NCBI GenBank assembly: GCA_014155875.1
Contig: JACEFZ010027920.1
Location: forward strand, 186,001-250,000
Length of the DNA stretch: 64,000 nt
Direction: 5' to 3'
Source of the DNA: Cepaea nemoralis
Taxonomy: Eukaryota; Mollusca; Gastropoda; Stylommatophora; Helicidae
A program made the position numbers and the translations under genes. Of the stretch, positions 21,545-33,200 are shown piece after piece; the first letter of the stretch is position 1, and the number at the start of each line of letters is the position of its first letter. The notes under the pieces are model-generated. The model was not told where the DNA came from, searched no databases, and saw only the letters and a program-made list of their open reading frames with translations.

Positions 21545-22600
21545 CACTTAATCTTTTGTCAGTTCCCTCGCCTCATGCATGCTTGTACTCAAGATATCTT
21601 TGATGTCCACCTTTGTGGTGGGCGACCTCTGCCTCTCCTTCAGGAAGCATGCTTTCCATTACTGCTATTTCTAACCTACTGCAATCTTTAATATAACTAA
21701 AGTATTTCAGCCTCAGAGACACGATGCTGTTCATGAGCCAATTTTCCACAATATTCAAATTTTGTAGAATGTGAGTATTTGTATTCTTCTTGGTCCACAA
21801 TATTCTAAGAATTGTTCAATAACATTTAAGTTCAAAAACTCAAGTTTTCTTCTTTAGTGATTGTGAAGTATTTCATGACTAACATCCATCCATATGTTGC
21901 CACAGGCAAGATGCATGTTCTCAAAATGTTGTTCTTCGTGTATGTGCCATAACACTGTTCAACCTCCGCATTGGCATGACTAGTCACATTCTGATTTTAA
22001 AAAATTCATGTTAGCTACGGAGCCATGGTATTCAAAGTTTGTGACACTTTCTGTTTCTGCATTTGTATTGACATGTAGTTGTGTCTGTATATATATAATT
22101 ATCTCGATGTGTTAAAAAAAGAGATTTGTCTTCACTGTGTCTGTTGACCGACAGAATTTAAGGGAGTCTCTGTGATGCAGTGGTCAAGCTGTCTGCTTCG
22201 TGCTCTGAAAGTGTGGGTTCAATTCTGGACTACGTCTTCCAGTTCACAAGTGCACTTTTCTCAGACTCCTGGGGGTCGTCGCTGGAACTACAGAGTTTGT
22301 GCCTTGTGCGACACTTATGGCAGGTCGCCCTGCAGAAAGAGACCAAACCATATGGGATAAAACCCAATTCAATTAAGTCAATCCTCTGGACTTTAAAAAC
22401 AGAATTAACTGTTCTAATGCCTTGGAACTGTTTGAGATGGGGGTTGTATTATCTGCATATCTGAGTTCTTGAATCAATTCTCCACCAGTTATGAATGGAT
22501 CAAAACTACTAAAGCTTACATTAATTTGATGTTTCTTATTACACTTTCTGCTTAGATGGTGAACAGTCATGGGGAGAGAAATGAAAAGTATTTAGAACTA
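21545..22600 (-). mobile_element. BovB/RTE-like LINE fragment, split by a SINE
   Basis: Upstream half (22600-22409, minus): GGELIQELRYADNTTPI, the RT catalytic box with YADN in place of YADD. After the SINE, the downstream half (22150-21545) shows VTNFEYHGSVANMN, NSIVSLRLKYFSYIK and EIAVMESMLPEG, the C-terminal region. Stops throughout. Confidence 0.75.
22151..22408 (+). mobile_element. tRNA-derived SINE with near-perfect TSD
   Basis: The SINE (22162-22398) begins gggagtctctgtgatgcagt and has a B-box-like gtgggttcaattctgg. Its body (ctcctgggggtcgtcgctgg, gaaagagaccaaaccatatg) is shared with 10496-10736. Flanks are acagaatttaa at 22151-22161 and acagaattaa at 22399-22408, a TSD differing by one base. 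It interrupts the LINE at 21545-22600. Confidence 0.85.
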
Positions 22601-23064
22601 TGACTAAGTTCAAATCCATCGTATTGAAATTGCAATTACTTAATGCATAATTATTCAGATTTCACTGTGGGTTTCTCAGTCTAAAAAGCTTCTTCAGTTG
22701 AAGTATATTTGCAAATGGCATTTACAAATTTCCAAACCAAAGCTTCTATTTGTAACCGCACCTCATGTGAAAAAAATATATTCTTGCTTATGTCTGTTTT
22801 GAGATTATTTACACTTGTATATGCACAACTACTTCCTTTAGTTTGTTTCTCTTTCAGTTTAGGTGTACAGAAAGCGTATTTCATTCTCAAAAGTAGCTGC
22901 AAGCAAACAAGATACAAGGTATTGTAGAAAAAAAAAATGACAGAAAATTTGAATGGTCTGAGCATTGCTATTTAATTCTCATCAGCAACAAGAACAAAAC
23001 GATGTTAGTTTTCAACAACATAAAGGCAAAACACCTCTACAGTGAAGTAACCTGAAGGACATTT
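22601..23064. other. Unassigned AT-rich sequence
   Basis: No gene or recognised repeat. Confidence 0.35.
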
Positions 23065-23310
23065 TTTTTTACATGCCTTGAGGTGTACTGGGCATATATT
23101 AGCCCAACATTTTTATTGACCAACTGATGATACGCTGAATATTATGATGGCCACTTTTACTTCTCAGGGCATTTCATGGTACCTATTTTAAGTTGGGCCA
23201 AGCTAGAAACCCAGGAACATTTTTTTTATATCTGCCTAGATGTGTGATTCAAACAATAACCATATTTATCAAAGTAAAGCTTTTGTTTCTACCGTGGCTC
23301 CCAAAGAATA
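23065..23310 (-). mobile_element. Degraded tRNA-derived SINE (ggctccc family)
   Basis: Resembles the copies at 6585-7165 and 25850-26085: tgaggtgtactgggcatat, ctcagggcatttcatggtac, gtgtgattcaaac, then accgtggctccc at the tRNA-like end. Weakly conserved. Confidence 0.4.
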
Positions 23311-23576
23311 TCTGGTTACAGGTGCAATCCCACTTCTGCACATGGGAAGCTATGCCTGAATTCCCCAGGCTGGTTCATATCTCTTTAGACAATCTCGAAA
23401 TTTTGCACTCCTCCAGGATCATCATTTCGATGTTGAGCTTAGTGTGGGAATCTGACTGACAAAACCCCCATCCTCAAGCTGTCCATCAACTCAAGATTCA
23501 AAGTAGCTGGATTTCAGAAGTAATTTAAAATTAAGATGCAGACATGCCAAAGCCAGGTAACGTAACGACAAAGACC

Positions 23577-23582
23577 TTTATT
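23577..23582 (-). promoter_or_regulatory. Candidate ZNF622 polyadenylation signal
   Basis: AATAAA on the minus strand, about 507 bp downstream of the ZNF622 stop codon. It is the first clear consensus signal I noticed in that direction; its use is inferred. Confidence 0.35.
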
Positions 23583-24088
23583 TACCTTCCAAGCAGAAAT
23601 TTGGAGGCAGATATGAGAAAATATACTTATTATAAGTACTCTGAATTGAACAAAACTCCCATATAGTAAGAATTAGATGTAAACCAACCAAATAATTCAA
23701 CATATTTACTGATTTAGAACAAAGGAAAACGGGCTTCAATAAAATTTCACAACCAATATAATTTTTAAAGTTAATTTCAACTGGAAAATAGTCAAATTAT
23801 TCTGTTTAACATGGCTTTAGAAGTAACTGACACACTTCATTTTCTGTTTTAATACCACCAGAAATAGAAACTCACCAAGTGCCATTTATAAGAAAGTTTG
23901 GAAATATGTTAGATTAAACAAAATGTAAGAAGATTAAGATGTTTGCTTTGTGATAAGATTCCTGAAATATTACTTTATGCAGTGATCTTACAGCATAACA
24001 CTATTACCAGATGGTGACTTATACTCAAAATAAAGATATTACTGTGGAAAATATCACACATTTTACAACAAGAGAAAGACGTAATCTT

Positions 24089-24219
24089 TCAGATCAAGCC
24101 ATTTGGATCTCTGAAATGGTGACGCAAATTATTTCCTCGGCAACCCAGTTTAGTGTAGTATCTATTTCTCATTCTCTGCATATACTGGAGATCCTTAGCT
24201 CTCTGCGCCACTTGTAAAC
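24089..24219 (-). CDS. ZNF622: ZNF622 exon 7 (terminal)
   Basis: Follows a ctctttgcag acceptor. Encodes LQVAQRAKDLQYMQRMRNRY, TKLGCRGNNL and HHFRDPNGLI, stop TGA at 24091-24089. The QYMQRM motif and basic HHFR end match the C-terminus of ZNF622/Rei1 proteins. Too short to be noticed as a long ORF; found by following exon phase. Confidence 0.93.
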
Positions 24220-27200
24220 CTGCAAAGAGACAAAATGTTAAACTGCATATCACTTGAAAGTGCCAGATGAAGTTTACTCAAGCATATACCAAAAGAATCA
24301 CATTATAAGTCCTACTTGAGAATAAGAGCAATCACTAAGCATGTTTGCTGGTGTATCAACTCTACACCATCCAGATGAATATTATAACTGTTTCGTCGTC
24401 TTTGTTCCTATTTTGAGGGGAGTGCGTCACACCTAGTTGTGCAACTCAAATGTGAGTGTGTCCAACTTCGGCAGGCATTTGTGTAAGGTTTGTTTCCTTT
24501 GCTGGCTCCGTGATGCATTTTGTAATCCCACATACTGCTTTCAAAACACAGCTGCGGGTGATTTGGTAGCAGACTGCCTTGTGCTGGGATTTTAATAAAA
24601 TGGTATGGGTGCCGGTAGTTCAGAAAGCAATGGCAAACTACTGAAAGTAAACTTGCCAAGAGATCACAAACAGCCAAACGAGGCTGGGGTTGACTACGAT
24701 GTCCCCCTCAACAAAATCTTTGCTTCCCATGGACAGATTCCATCCAAGGAGGCTGGCTCTATCTACCTATGGGTGGGTTTCTTTACTTACAATTTTTCCA
24801 AGGCAGCGGCCTCATGGCCACCCCTGAACAATTTCCAGCTGTAGTGTGATTTTTATTGTGCACAACTTGTAGTTCATGGGATTTAGTGTTTGTTACATTG
24901 GTCTGAGAAGACTAGTATCTGATCACACCATCCAAGAGATAGTTTGATACCAGCAGTGCTTAGAAAAATGCCCTACCCTGTGCTGAGATCAAATCCATGC
25001 AGTCTTATTGTGAGGTAGACAGTGACCTATCAGTAATGGCTCCATATGTTATTTTATCAAGATTGTTAAAAACATACAATATAACACATGTATGCATTAT
25101 TTTTAGAGTGTACTTCATAACCTCTAAGCCACTGTGCTTGTGAAAAAAAGACTTCTATGGACTTACAATATATCACAAATGTTGACAGATATGACATAAC
25201 TGCACTACTCCACTAAGGTTAAGTCTTAGCTTAGTTTCAGACAACCTTTAATTCTGAGATCATGACAAAGCTATTCACATTTGGTTTTTTATTTTCTCGT
25301 CTGATCGCTCACAAATCTATGTCAATTCTGCAAACATTGTTACATAAGGTGAATTTAAAAAAAGACTGTTGCACTCTGTATCTAGTATGACTAAATGATT
25401 ATCTGTGTAAGGAATGACAAACCTGAAGACCCTGTCCAGCCAAGAGCTTTGTAGTGAGCAAGCATCTTTGGAAGAACTTTCTTGGTGGGTTCACGCAGAT
25501 AAGGAACTAAATTCTGTTTGTAATACTTCACCAGTGACCTGTGTCCTATCACACTGCCTGTTTCAAAAGTGGATTTAAATGATAAACAGATTAAAAGTGG
25601 AATCAAAATATGTTGAAAAATCTTCACACATCATTATTCAACAAGTGCCACATTAATTATCAATCCATTTTAATTAACAATTGAAAGTGCCGTGATTCAG
25701 CTTCTACTTCATTACATTGAACTTTGTTTCACTGTTAAACAAAGAACAGTTCATATCAACTGTAGAATTCTCATTTTTAGTTGGAATTGGCAATATAGCC
25801 ATATCTTTAATTTCTACATTTTCACAACATAAAATACACAAACTAAATGACCCTTGTACATGCCTAAGATGGATTTGGTGCTAGATCCACATGTTTACGG
25901 ACACACTGGCACTCGCTGGGTGATATCATGCCAGCCACCTTTATTTTCTAAGACATTTCCTGGTACATTTTTAGGCTGCGTCAACCCAGGAGAACATGCC
26001 AATAAAAAAATCTGACTTGTTGCAGATTTACACCCATGACTACCATGTCAGCAGCTATATTACTGCAGCTTCCTTTCACAATGTTCTTGGTTACATTAAC
26101 AAGTTTTAAGCAAAGCATTTATTTAATGAACACTTGGAGGTTAACTAGCACACTTATAAACTAGCTTTCGTATGTAAATTCCAGCGAAGTTATAAACAGA
26201 TCATTTATATTTACCTTTGCAGTATTCATATTGCTGGTTATTAATCTGCTGGTATGTAAAAATGCACCCATCATCATTATCTTCCACTTTTGCCGTCAAG
26301 TGTCATGGGGATAAATAGCTGGCGTTCCAGCGCCCGATGGGTGGCGTTGGATAGTGTCATTCTGTGTGAATGTACATCTTTGATGTCATCAATTCACTTT
26401 CTTCTCAGTTGTCCTGTTACTCTTGTATCAGATCTTCCCCCGGGAAGGTTAACCCGGTCAACAAATGCCCGCGGAAGTCGGATGTGTCGGTCTAACGGCG
26501 CAAGAACGCAGCTCTGCTGTAAACAGGCACAACGCAGTCACATCCGGAAAAAAAATCCGGATGAACGAAGAAGAAGAAGAAGTATCAGATCTTCTTTGGT
26601 GTTGCACCAGTGCTGGTAGCTGATGGTGTTGCATTCTAGTGAGATGGCCAAACCATTTGATCTTCTGCCTTTCAATATATGTGGCAGAAGGTGTTGATCC
26701 CACTATCTGTCTGTCTGATGACATTTCTTACTTGATTTCAGATTCTGAAAGCATCTATCTCACAAATGTTTATTTTGCATAAGTGTGATTTGGATACGAC
26801 CAAGTTCCAGGTAGTATTGGGTTGGTGTGAACACGCTATTTATTATCTGTTGTTTCGTGGACGCAAGTATATTTGGATGTTTCAGTATAGGTAACAGTAG
26901 ATATATTAGCGAACTTGCCTTTTGACATCTGATTTCGATTTCTGTCTACTCTGCCATGTTCTGCGATCATACTTTCTAGATATTTTAATTATTGATTTCA
27001 GTGGTGTACTATTTATCAGTATATTTAATGGACCAGGATATCTGCTAACTTGAATTACTTCAGCTTTGGCTGTATTTATATTCATATTGTATATACTGCA
27101 TGTTGAACTCAGCTGATAAATATGATTTTGTGGTCTGCTCTCATCGCTGTAAAATAGGCACTGATCATCTGTAAATAAAAGCTCATTTATTGCGGCCAGA

Positions 27201-30200
27201 TCTATTGTTTCATCTAAAGTAAAGAGTATAAATGCACTCAAATGTTCTCAAATGAATATCTTGGAGTATTCATGTCCCACAAGCTTCCTGTACTGTCACA
27301 ATGACATTTAAGCCAACAATTGTTTCTCTGCATTGTATGATTTCCACTGTTATATTCTATGTCAACAGTCACCTTTTTCATCTCTTATTCTTTGTCATCT
27401 TCATTGTTTGTCTTGAAAAGCATGTTGGTTGCCCTCTGTCCTTTAATGGTACAGTTATAATACCTGGGAAGGTTAACCCAGTCAACAAACGCCAGCAGAA
27501 GTTGGATGTGTCTGCCTAACTGCGCAAGAACGCAGCTCTGCTGTAAACAGGCACAATGCAATCACATCCGGAAAAAAACCTCTCCAGATGAACGCAGAAG
27601 AAGTACAGTTGCAATATTTACATCTTTGGACAGGTACATCTGACTTCAGCAAAACAGGGTTTCTTCTTCTTCTTCTGCGTTCATCCGGATTTTTTTTTCC
27701 GGATGTGACTGCGTTGTGCCTGTTTACAGCAGAGTTGCGTTCTTGCGTCGTTAGGCCGACACATCCGACTTCTGCGGGAATTTGTTGACCGGGTTAACCT
27801 TCCCGGAAACAGGGTGTAATCCCTACTCTCATAAGCAAACTGCATTAATGCAGCTTGTTTCCAGGACTACTACTTGGAAGTGGAGTAGAATCTTGGTCAG
27901 TTCTGGTAAAATGATCCTTAAGGAAGCTGTTGAACTGAGCTGCTGGCTGGATACATTGTGATTACCGTGCCTCTGAGCCATGTTACGAATTTGATTGTGA
28001 GTGTTGTCTTTGGGTCTTGTCACCAATTTGATTGTTTTCGAACATATTTTTTAAACTGACATACAAATCAACGTTTTAATTTATGTCAGCTAGACAATGG
28101 CCACTATGCTGACATTGTTCCCCTTTTATAGAAAAAGTGTCCATGCCCCGTATCTACACTCTACTAATGAAGAATCAGATTGCTGGGCTGGTCACTTGAC
28201 TCGCATGCCAGATTGCAGGCACCTAAAAAAATTATTTTACGGTGAGCTGCACTGTGGTAAACGCTCCAAAGGAATGCTTTAAAGACACACTGAAGATCTC
28301 ACTAAAAGCTTTTGGAATTAATCAAAACACTTGGGAGACTGCTGCCAAAGGCCACATTCGTGGTGTACATCATTACGCAAGGGTGCAGTCACTTGTGAAG
28401 CAACCAGGACTGCAAGAGCTGTGAAAAAAGGCTGGACCAAAAAACCACCGCAGAAGAACTTCTCCTGGAACATCAAGCATTCTTTGCCCACATTGACAAA
28501 AATATTTCGAGTCAAAATAGGCCTTACCAGCCGTCTTAGAACTCACGGCTCAAAACTTTCAACCCCACAGAATGAAATGAATGGTCATCATCATACTTGA
28601 TGGACAAACACCAGACAAGAGAGTCATCTGATCACAAAACATATTTGTAGGAAACAACATTCACAAGCCCAGTGGCTGGAGGGAATATAACAATAGGAGA
28701 TAATGCAAGCTATGATTTCATGTACAGGCTGCTGAGAAACACACCTGAAACAATGAGACACATTTACTGACAACAACCAATATTTAATATCCTACCTGAG
28801 GGAAGGGTAAGAGAGTAGTCATCTCCATCCAACTCTTCCAGGCTAACTACTTCATTGGGATCAACTTGCTTATCTTTGCCATCTGGATAGCTGGATCTAG
28901 TTTTAAAAAAAAAAAGAACCCTTAATATTAAATTTGATTGCAAGCTCAGCAGTATTAAACAAAGAAAATTTAAATATAAACTGCACAATATATACTGACT
29001 TGAAACCCAACGGTTACACAGCAAAAATAGCAAGCCCAATACCTATAATTTAAATGACACAAACCGAACTATGGAATCAATGATATATCTGCGCTACTTC
29101 CAAATTCACCATAGTTTCTCTATCTATCCACATTTCAACATTCACTGCCATACAGAAGAACAGGTTCCATTTAATATTTCAGTACTCTCATTCTGACATT
29201 TTGAGAAGAACACTTTTAAAAACTTTTCATCTTCTGAAATGCAGCTTTTGCTTGCTCTGTTCAATCACTGTCACATATCTTCTATCTGATGTTGTAATTA
29301 TAAACACATTTTTGAATTATTACCTTTTATAGTAATATTACATTTTTTATGCATCCTTTTCTTTGATATCACCATTGTTTTCTGTTTCCCTGATGTTCCA
29401 GGAAAGTTCTTTGTTTGTACTTTCTATAATTACTACAATATCCAGCGAGCAATAATCAAAATTGATTTAGGTGGCCTGGTGTGCCTTGTCGGTGAGAAGA
29501 CCTGATCATTTGGGGCCACATCGATTGAAGGATCTCAGTCACGGCGATCGGGCAAATCTTGAGCTACAACCTACGATGGGTGATGATGTAATATTCTGTT
29601 GTGATAATTTGGTCGTGTCCAGCGTGTGCCGCATGGTCTAGTGGTTACACACCCGCTTCACACACCAGTGATCCGGGGTTTGTTTCCGGGTCGGTCAAGG
29701 ATATGTGTAGCAGAATGTATTAGTTTAGGTGTGCAAAGCTACAGCACGCTTGAGCATCAGGATGGAATGAGAAGAAAGATGCTCAAGTCGTGACGTGGCT
29801 TGTTGTGGGGTTAGTCAGTAAACACCTAGGACTAGAGAAGAGAGGTCGCCATCAGGATTGCATTGTATTCAGATTTTGTAGTGGCCATCAATTTCAAATA
29901 AAGCTTGATTTATATTCACCCAGCAGAACTTGTTAGTCCTCTCTGTGTGCACATCACATTGTTACAGGAGGATGAAATGGGTGCCGCAGACCAGCACCTC
30001 GAATTTTGGATAATGCCGTGGCCACAATGCGAAGTATGGAAACCGACCTACCATAGCGGACTTCTATGAGATTGTTACCACCCTACTGAGAAAGAAAAAT
30101 ATGAATAACCAACAGGTTTCTCTGAGTCCTTCAAAACAAAAGTCTAAAGACCGGACGATATTTTTTTGGAAGTCAAAAGTTTGAAGCAATTTTCGGACTA

Positions 30201-33200
30201 ACCAAATTAAAATCAAGATATTGAGATGGAAACCATTTACATAACATTGTTACCAGTGGAGGGAAGCTGTTCCACATTTTTGCCACCTGAGTCGAAGTAA
30301 TTTTCCATCAAAATTTGCCAGGACGCTCGATTTGTCATCTGATTCCAGCCGTTTGTTAACCTTATCGTTTTGAAGGTCAGTCGGACCCATGCTAAGATTG
30401 TCCAAGTTCAGGAGCAAAGAAATTACCTAGAGCGAACTCAGAGCAGTTATCTTCACTGAAACCGTGACCTTGGCTGCCTGAAGAATCAAGCCAATTGCTC
30501 CTTTGGAGCAAAAGTAAAAGAGACCAGTAGTGTTAGATAACATTAGATATTTTCTTTTAATTAATGCATGATTCATTTTTGTGGGGATATATGAAAACAT
30601 ATTTAAATACCAAAAAAAAAAAGGGGGGGGGGGGGGGGGGGGGGGGGGGGTGATATTGTTGTTCTATTCTTGATTTGTCTTGACTCTTGTTATTAGTGAA
30701 TTGTGAGTTTAATTAGTTTATTGTGGTAAATATTAGCATGTTACTTTGTTGCTAGTTTCATTTACAAAATGATGTTGCTTATTGAGTTACCCTGACTATG
30801 TTTAAATTAGTTTTCGTTTGACGTTCAGTAATGGGAAGTTAGAAAATTTAAACAGGTCCATATTAAAAAGGGAGTTTTGGATGCAGAATTACGTTCAGAA
30901 AAGGGTTAATAAACTACTGAGGACTAGAAGAGAGACACATGGTAATCAGCGTTGATGTTTTAGGATGGAGAGGTTGATAATAGGGTGGCTATGAGGTGTT
31001 AGAAACATATGCCATATTGGGGAAGAAAAGATTGACGTGACTAACGTCTATGGCAATGGGGTAAATGTGGAGAAGGTTTAAAACATAGTTTCTAGGGGGT
31101 CAGAAGTGAACATGGATTTTAGAGCCACAAGAGACACGAGATTGCTGGCTATAGAAGAAGAAGTGGGTAACGTGTTACGCCAGACAGTGTAAAACATGAA
31201 TTGAATCCATGTTTTGGATACAATAGAAAAGAGGTGTAAGGGTGTTAAGAGAAATGAACATTGTCACTGTGGAGACAAAATGATAGGAGGTTTTGGGGGT
31301 CCGTGATATATGGACTGAGATAGAAAACTTTGATTGCAAGCAGTCATGAGTTAGGGGCAGAAATTGGTTGCTGTTGATAACGGCAAAAATGACACGTAGG
31401 GGTTTTAGTAGATATGCCCATAAAAAATGGACTTTAAAGAGAGATTTTGAGTGAGGTATAGGTGATGTGTAAATTTTGGACAGGTCTTGAGGATAATGGC
31501 CCTTTTTTAATTGTGCCCTCGGGAGTGTTTGTGGCTGACATTACAAGGTGAGGTTGAAGTAAGGTTCAGAGCCATAAAATTAGTAGTGTCTGTAATATAT
31601 AGACACTTGGAGTGAATAATATTTTTGAGGTTGGTATTTGATGCTGTAGATAGCAGCGTAAACTGTTACCATAATAAGTGGTATAAGTGAACTGAGAAGA
31701 TATAATTGTTTAGACTTTATTACATAAAGTCTAAAATGACATAGGGGGGTAAAGGAGTGTGGGGTTTAGGTGAGTTGGTTTTTTGTGAAAGAGTTCTACT
31801 TCTTTGAATCTTCGGTGCGCACCGATTCTTTGTTTTCCCTATCGGTGCGAGTGATTTCAGCTTAGTTGAAAGTGGAGAAGCAGTAATGAGGAGGTCATAC
31901 GGGTAGTGATGACAAGGGGAGTTGAGGTAGTTCGGAAGAGTACAGCGTTTGAATTTTTTAAGCGGAGTGCTTATAAAGAGAAGAAGAAGTTTTTAAAAAA
32001 GGTAACCATATGTGTTATGATGTAGTATAAAGTTGAGGTTAAAGTTATTGAGGATATGTAATTAATATATGTTATGGTTTTTTAAAGGGGCCAGAAATAA
32101 AAAGGAAAAATTTACTTAAGTTAGTTTTGGGGGGGTTAGAGAAATTATGGGGGGTAAGGAAAGAAGGTGTAGGATAGAGGGATTAGGAGTAAAGATTTTT
32201 TAAAGAAAAAAAAATCTTTTTAAAACATAGGAAGGGTAGAGAAGTATTAGTTTAGGTGTGCAAAGCTACAGCACGCTGAGCATTAGGATGGAATGAGAAG
32301 AAAAAATGCTCAAGTCGTGACGTGGCTTTTTGTTGGGTTAGTCAGTAAACACCTAGGACTAGAGAAGAGAGGTCGCCTCAGGATTGAATTGTATTCAGAT
32401 TTTTTAGTGGCCATAATTTCAAATAAAGCTTGATTTATATTCACCCAGCAGAACTTGTTGTCCCTCTGTGTGCACATCACATTTTTACATCGCACTACTG
32501 CGAGCTCAAAGAGAGCGAAAACCCAGTCTAGTGCTTCCACACTGACGGGGGGGGGCTTTTCATACCAGAATACGATCAGTGTTGCCAGTAGTGGGTTGTG
32601 CCAAATTTTTTATCACTTAAAAAATTTGTTAATATTTCTAATCCCAAAATTTTTCATGTGCTACTAATTCCTCTACCGATTTATTAGTGATTCCATCACA
32701 CTATTTTAGCCCTCCAATTCTGCGCAGGCACTCAATAACAAATGCCTGTAGTTGATAAGTAATGTTTTAGGATTCTACTTGTGTCTGGTACATACACGGT
32801 ACTGACCTCAAGTTAAATAGTCTGATATTAGGTTTTATTTGTTTTTACCTCCCCAAAAGACATAGTGCTATGAATACCCCCAGAATATACTTTCGTATAA
32901 TGTTAGAAGTCAGAATATTCCAAAAACGATTTCCTTCATAGAACATTTTTCAGTGGCCTTGTCAATCATGTGCTTCCGCACTTTTTTTTTACCATGAAAC
33001 CTCTTTTCCCTTTTTCATTAACCACAAACAAAGGTGTCCTAGGGCAACTTTCCGCCTGGGATGAATTTATGTTACATGTTACTGTAAAATTGATTTCCCG
33101 TGGTAGTGTTGGTTTTTAAAGAAAAAATGATAGTTCCTGATGAATAGTGTCAGTGTTTCAGAACTGAAAAATGTAAGGCCGTCAGGTACTGTATTTATTT

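Noticed and set aside
26290..26619. 109-codon plus-strand frame at 26.3 kb
   Set aside because: It crosses a SINE boundary and is antisense to a LINE fragment; chance frame.
29632..29705. Functional tRNA-Val gene
   Set aside because: A and B boxes are present but the acceptor and anticodon stems do not pair well, and it continues into repeat sequence. More likely a SINE head.
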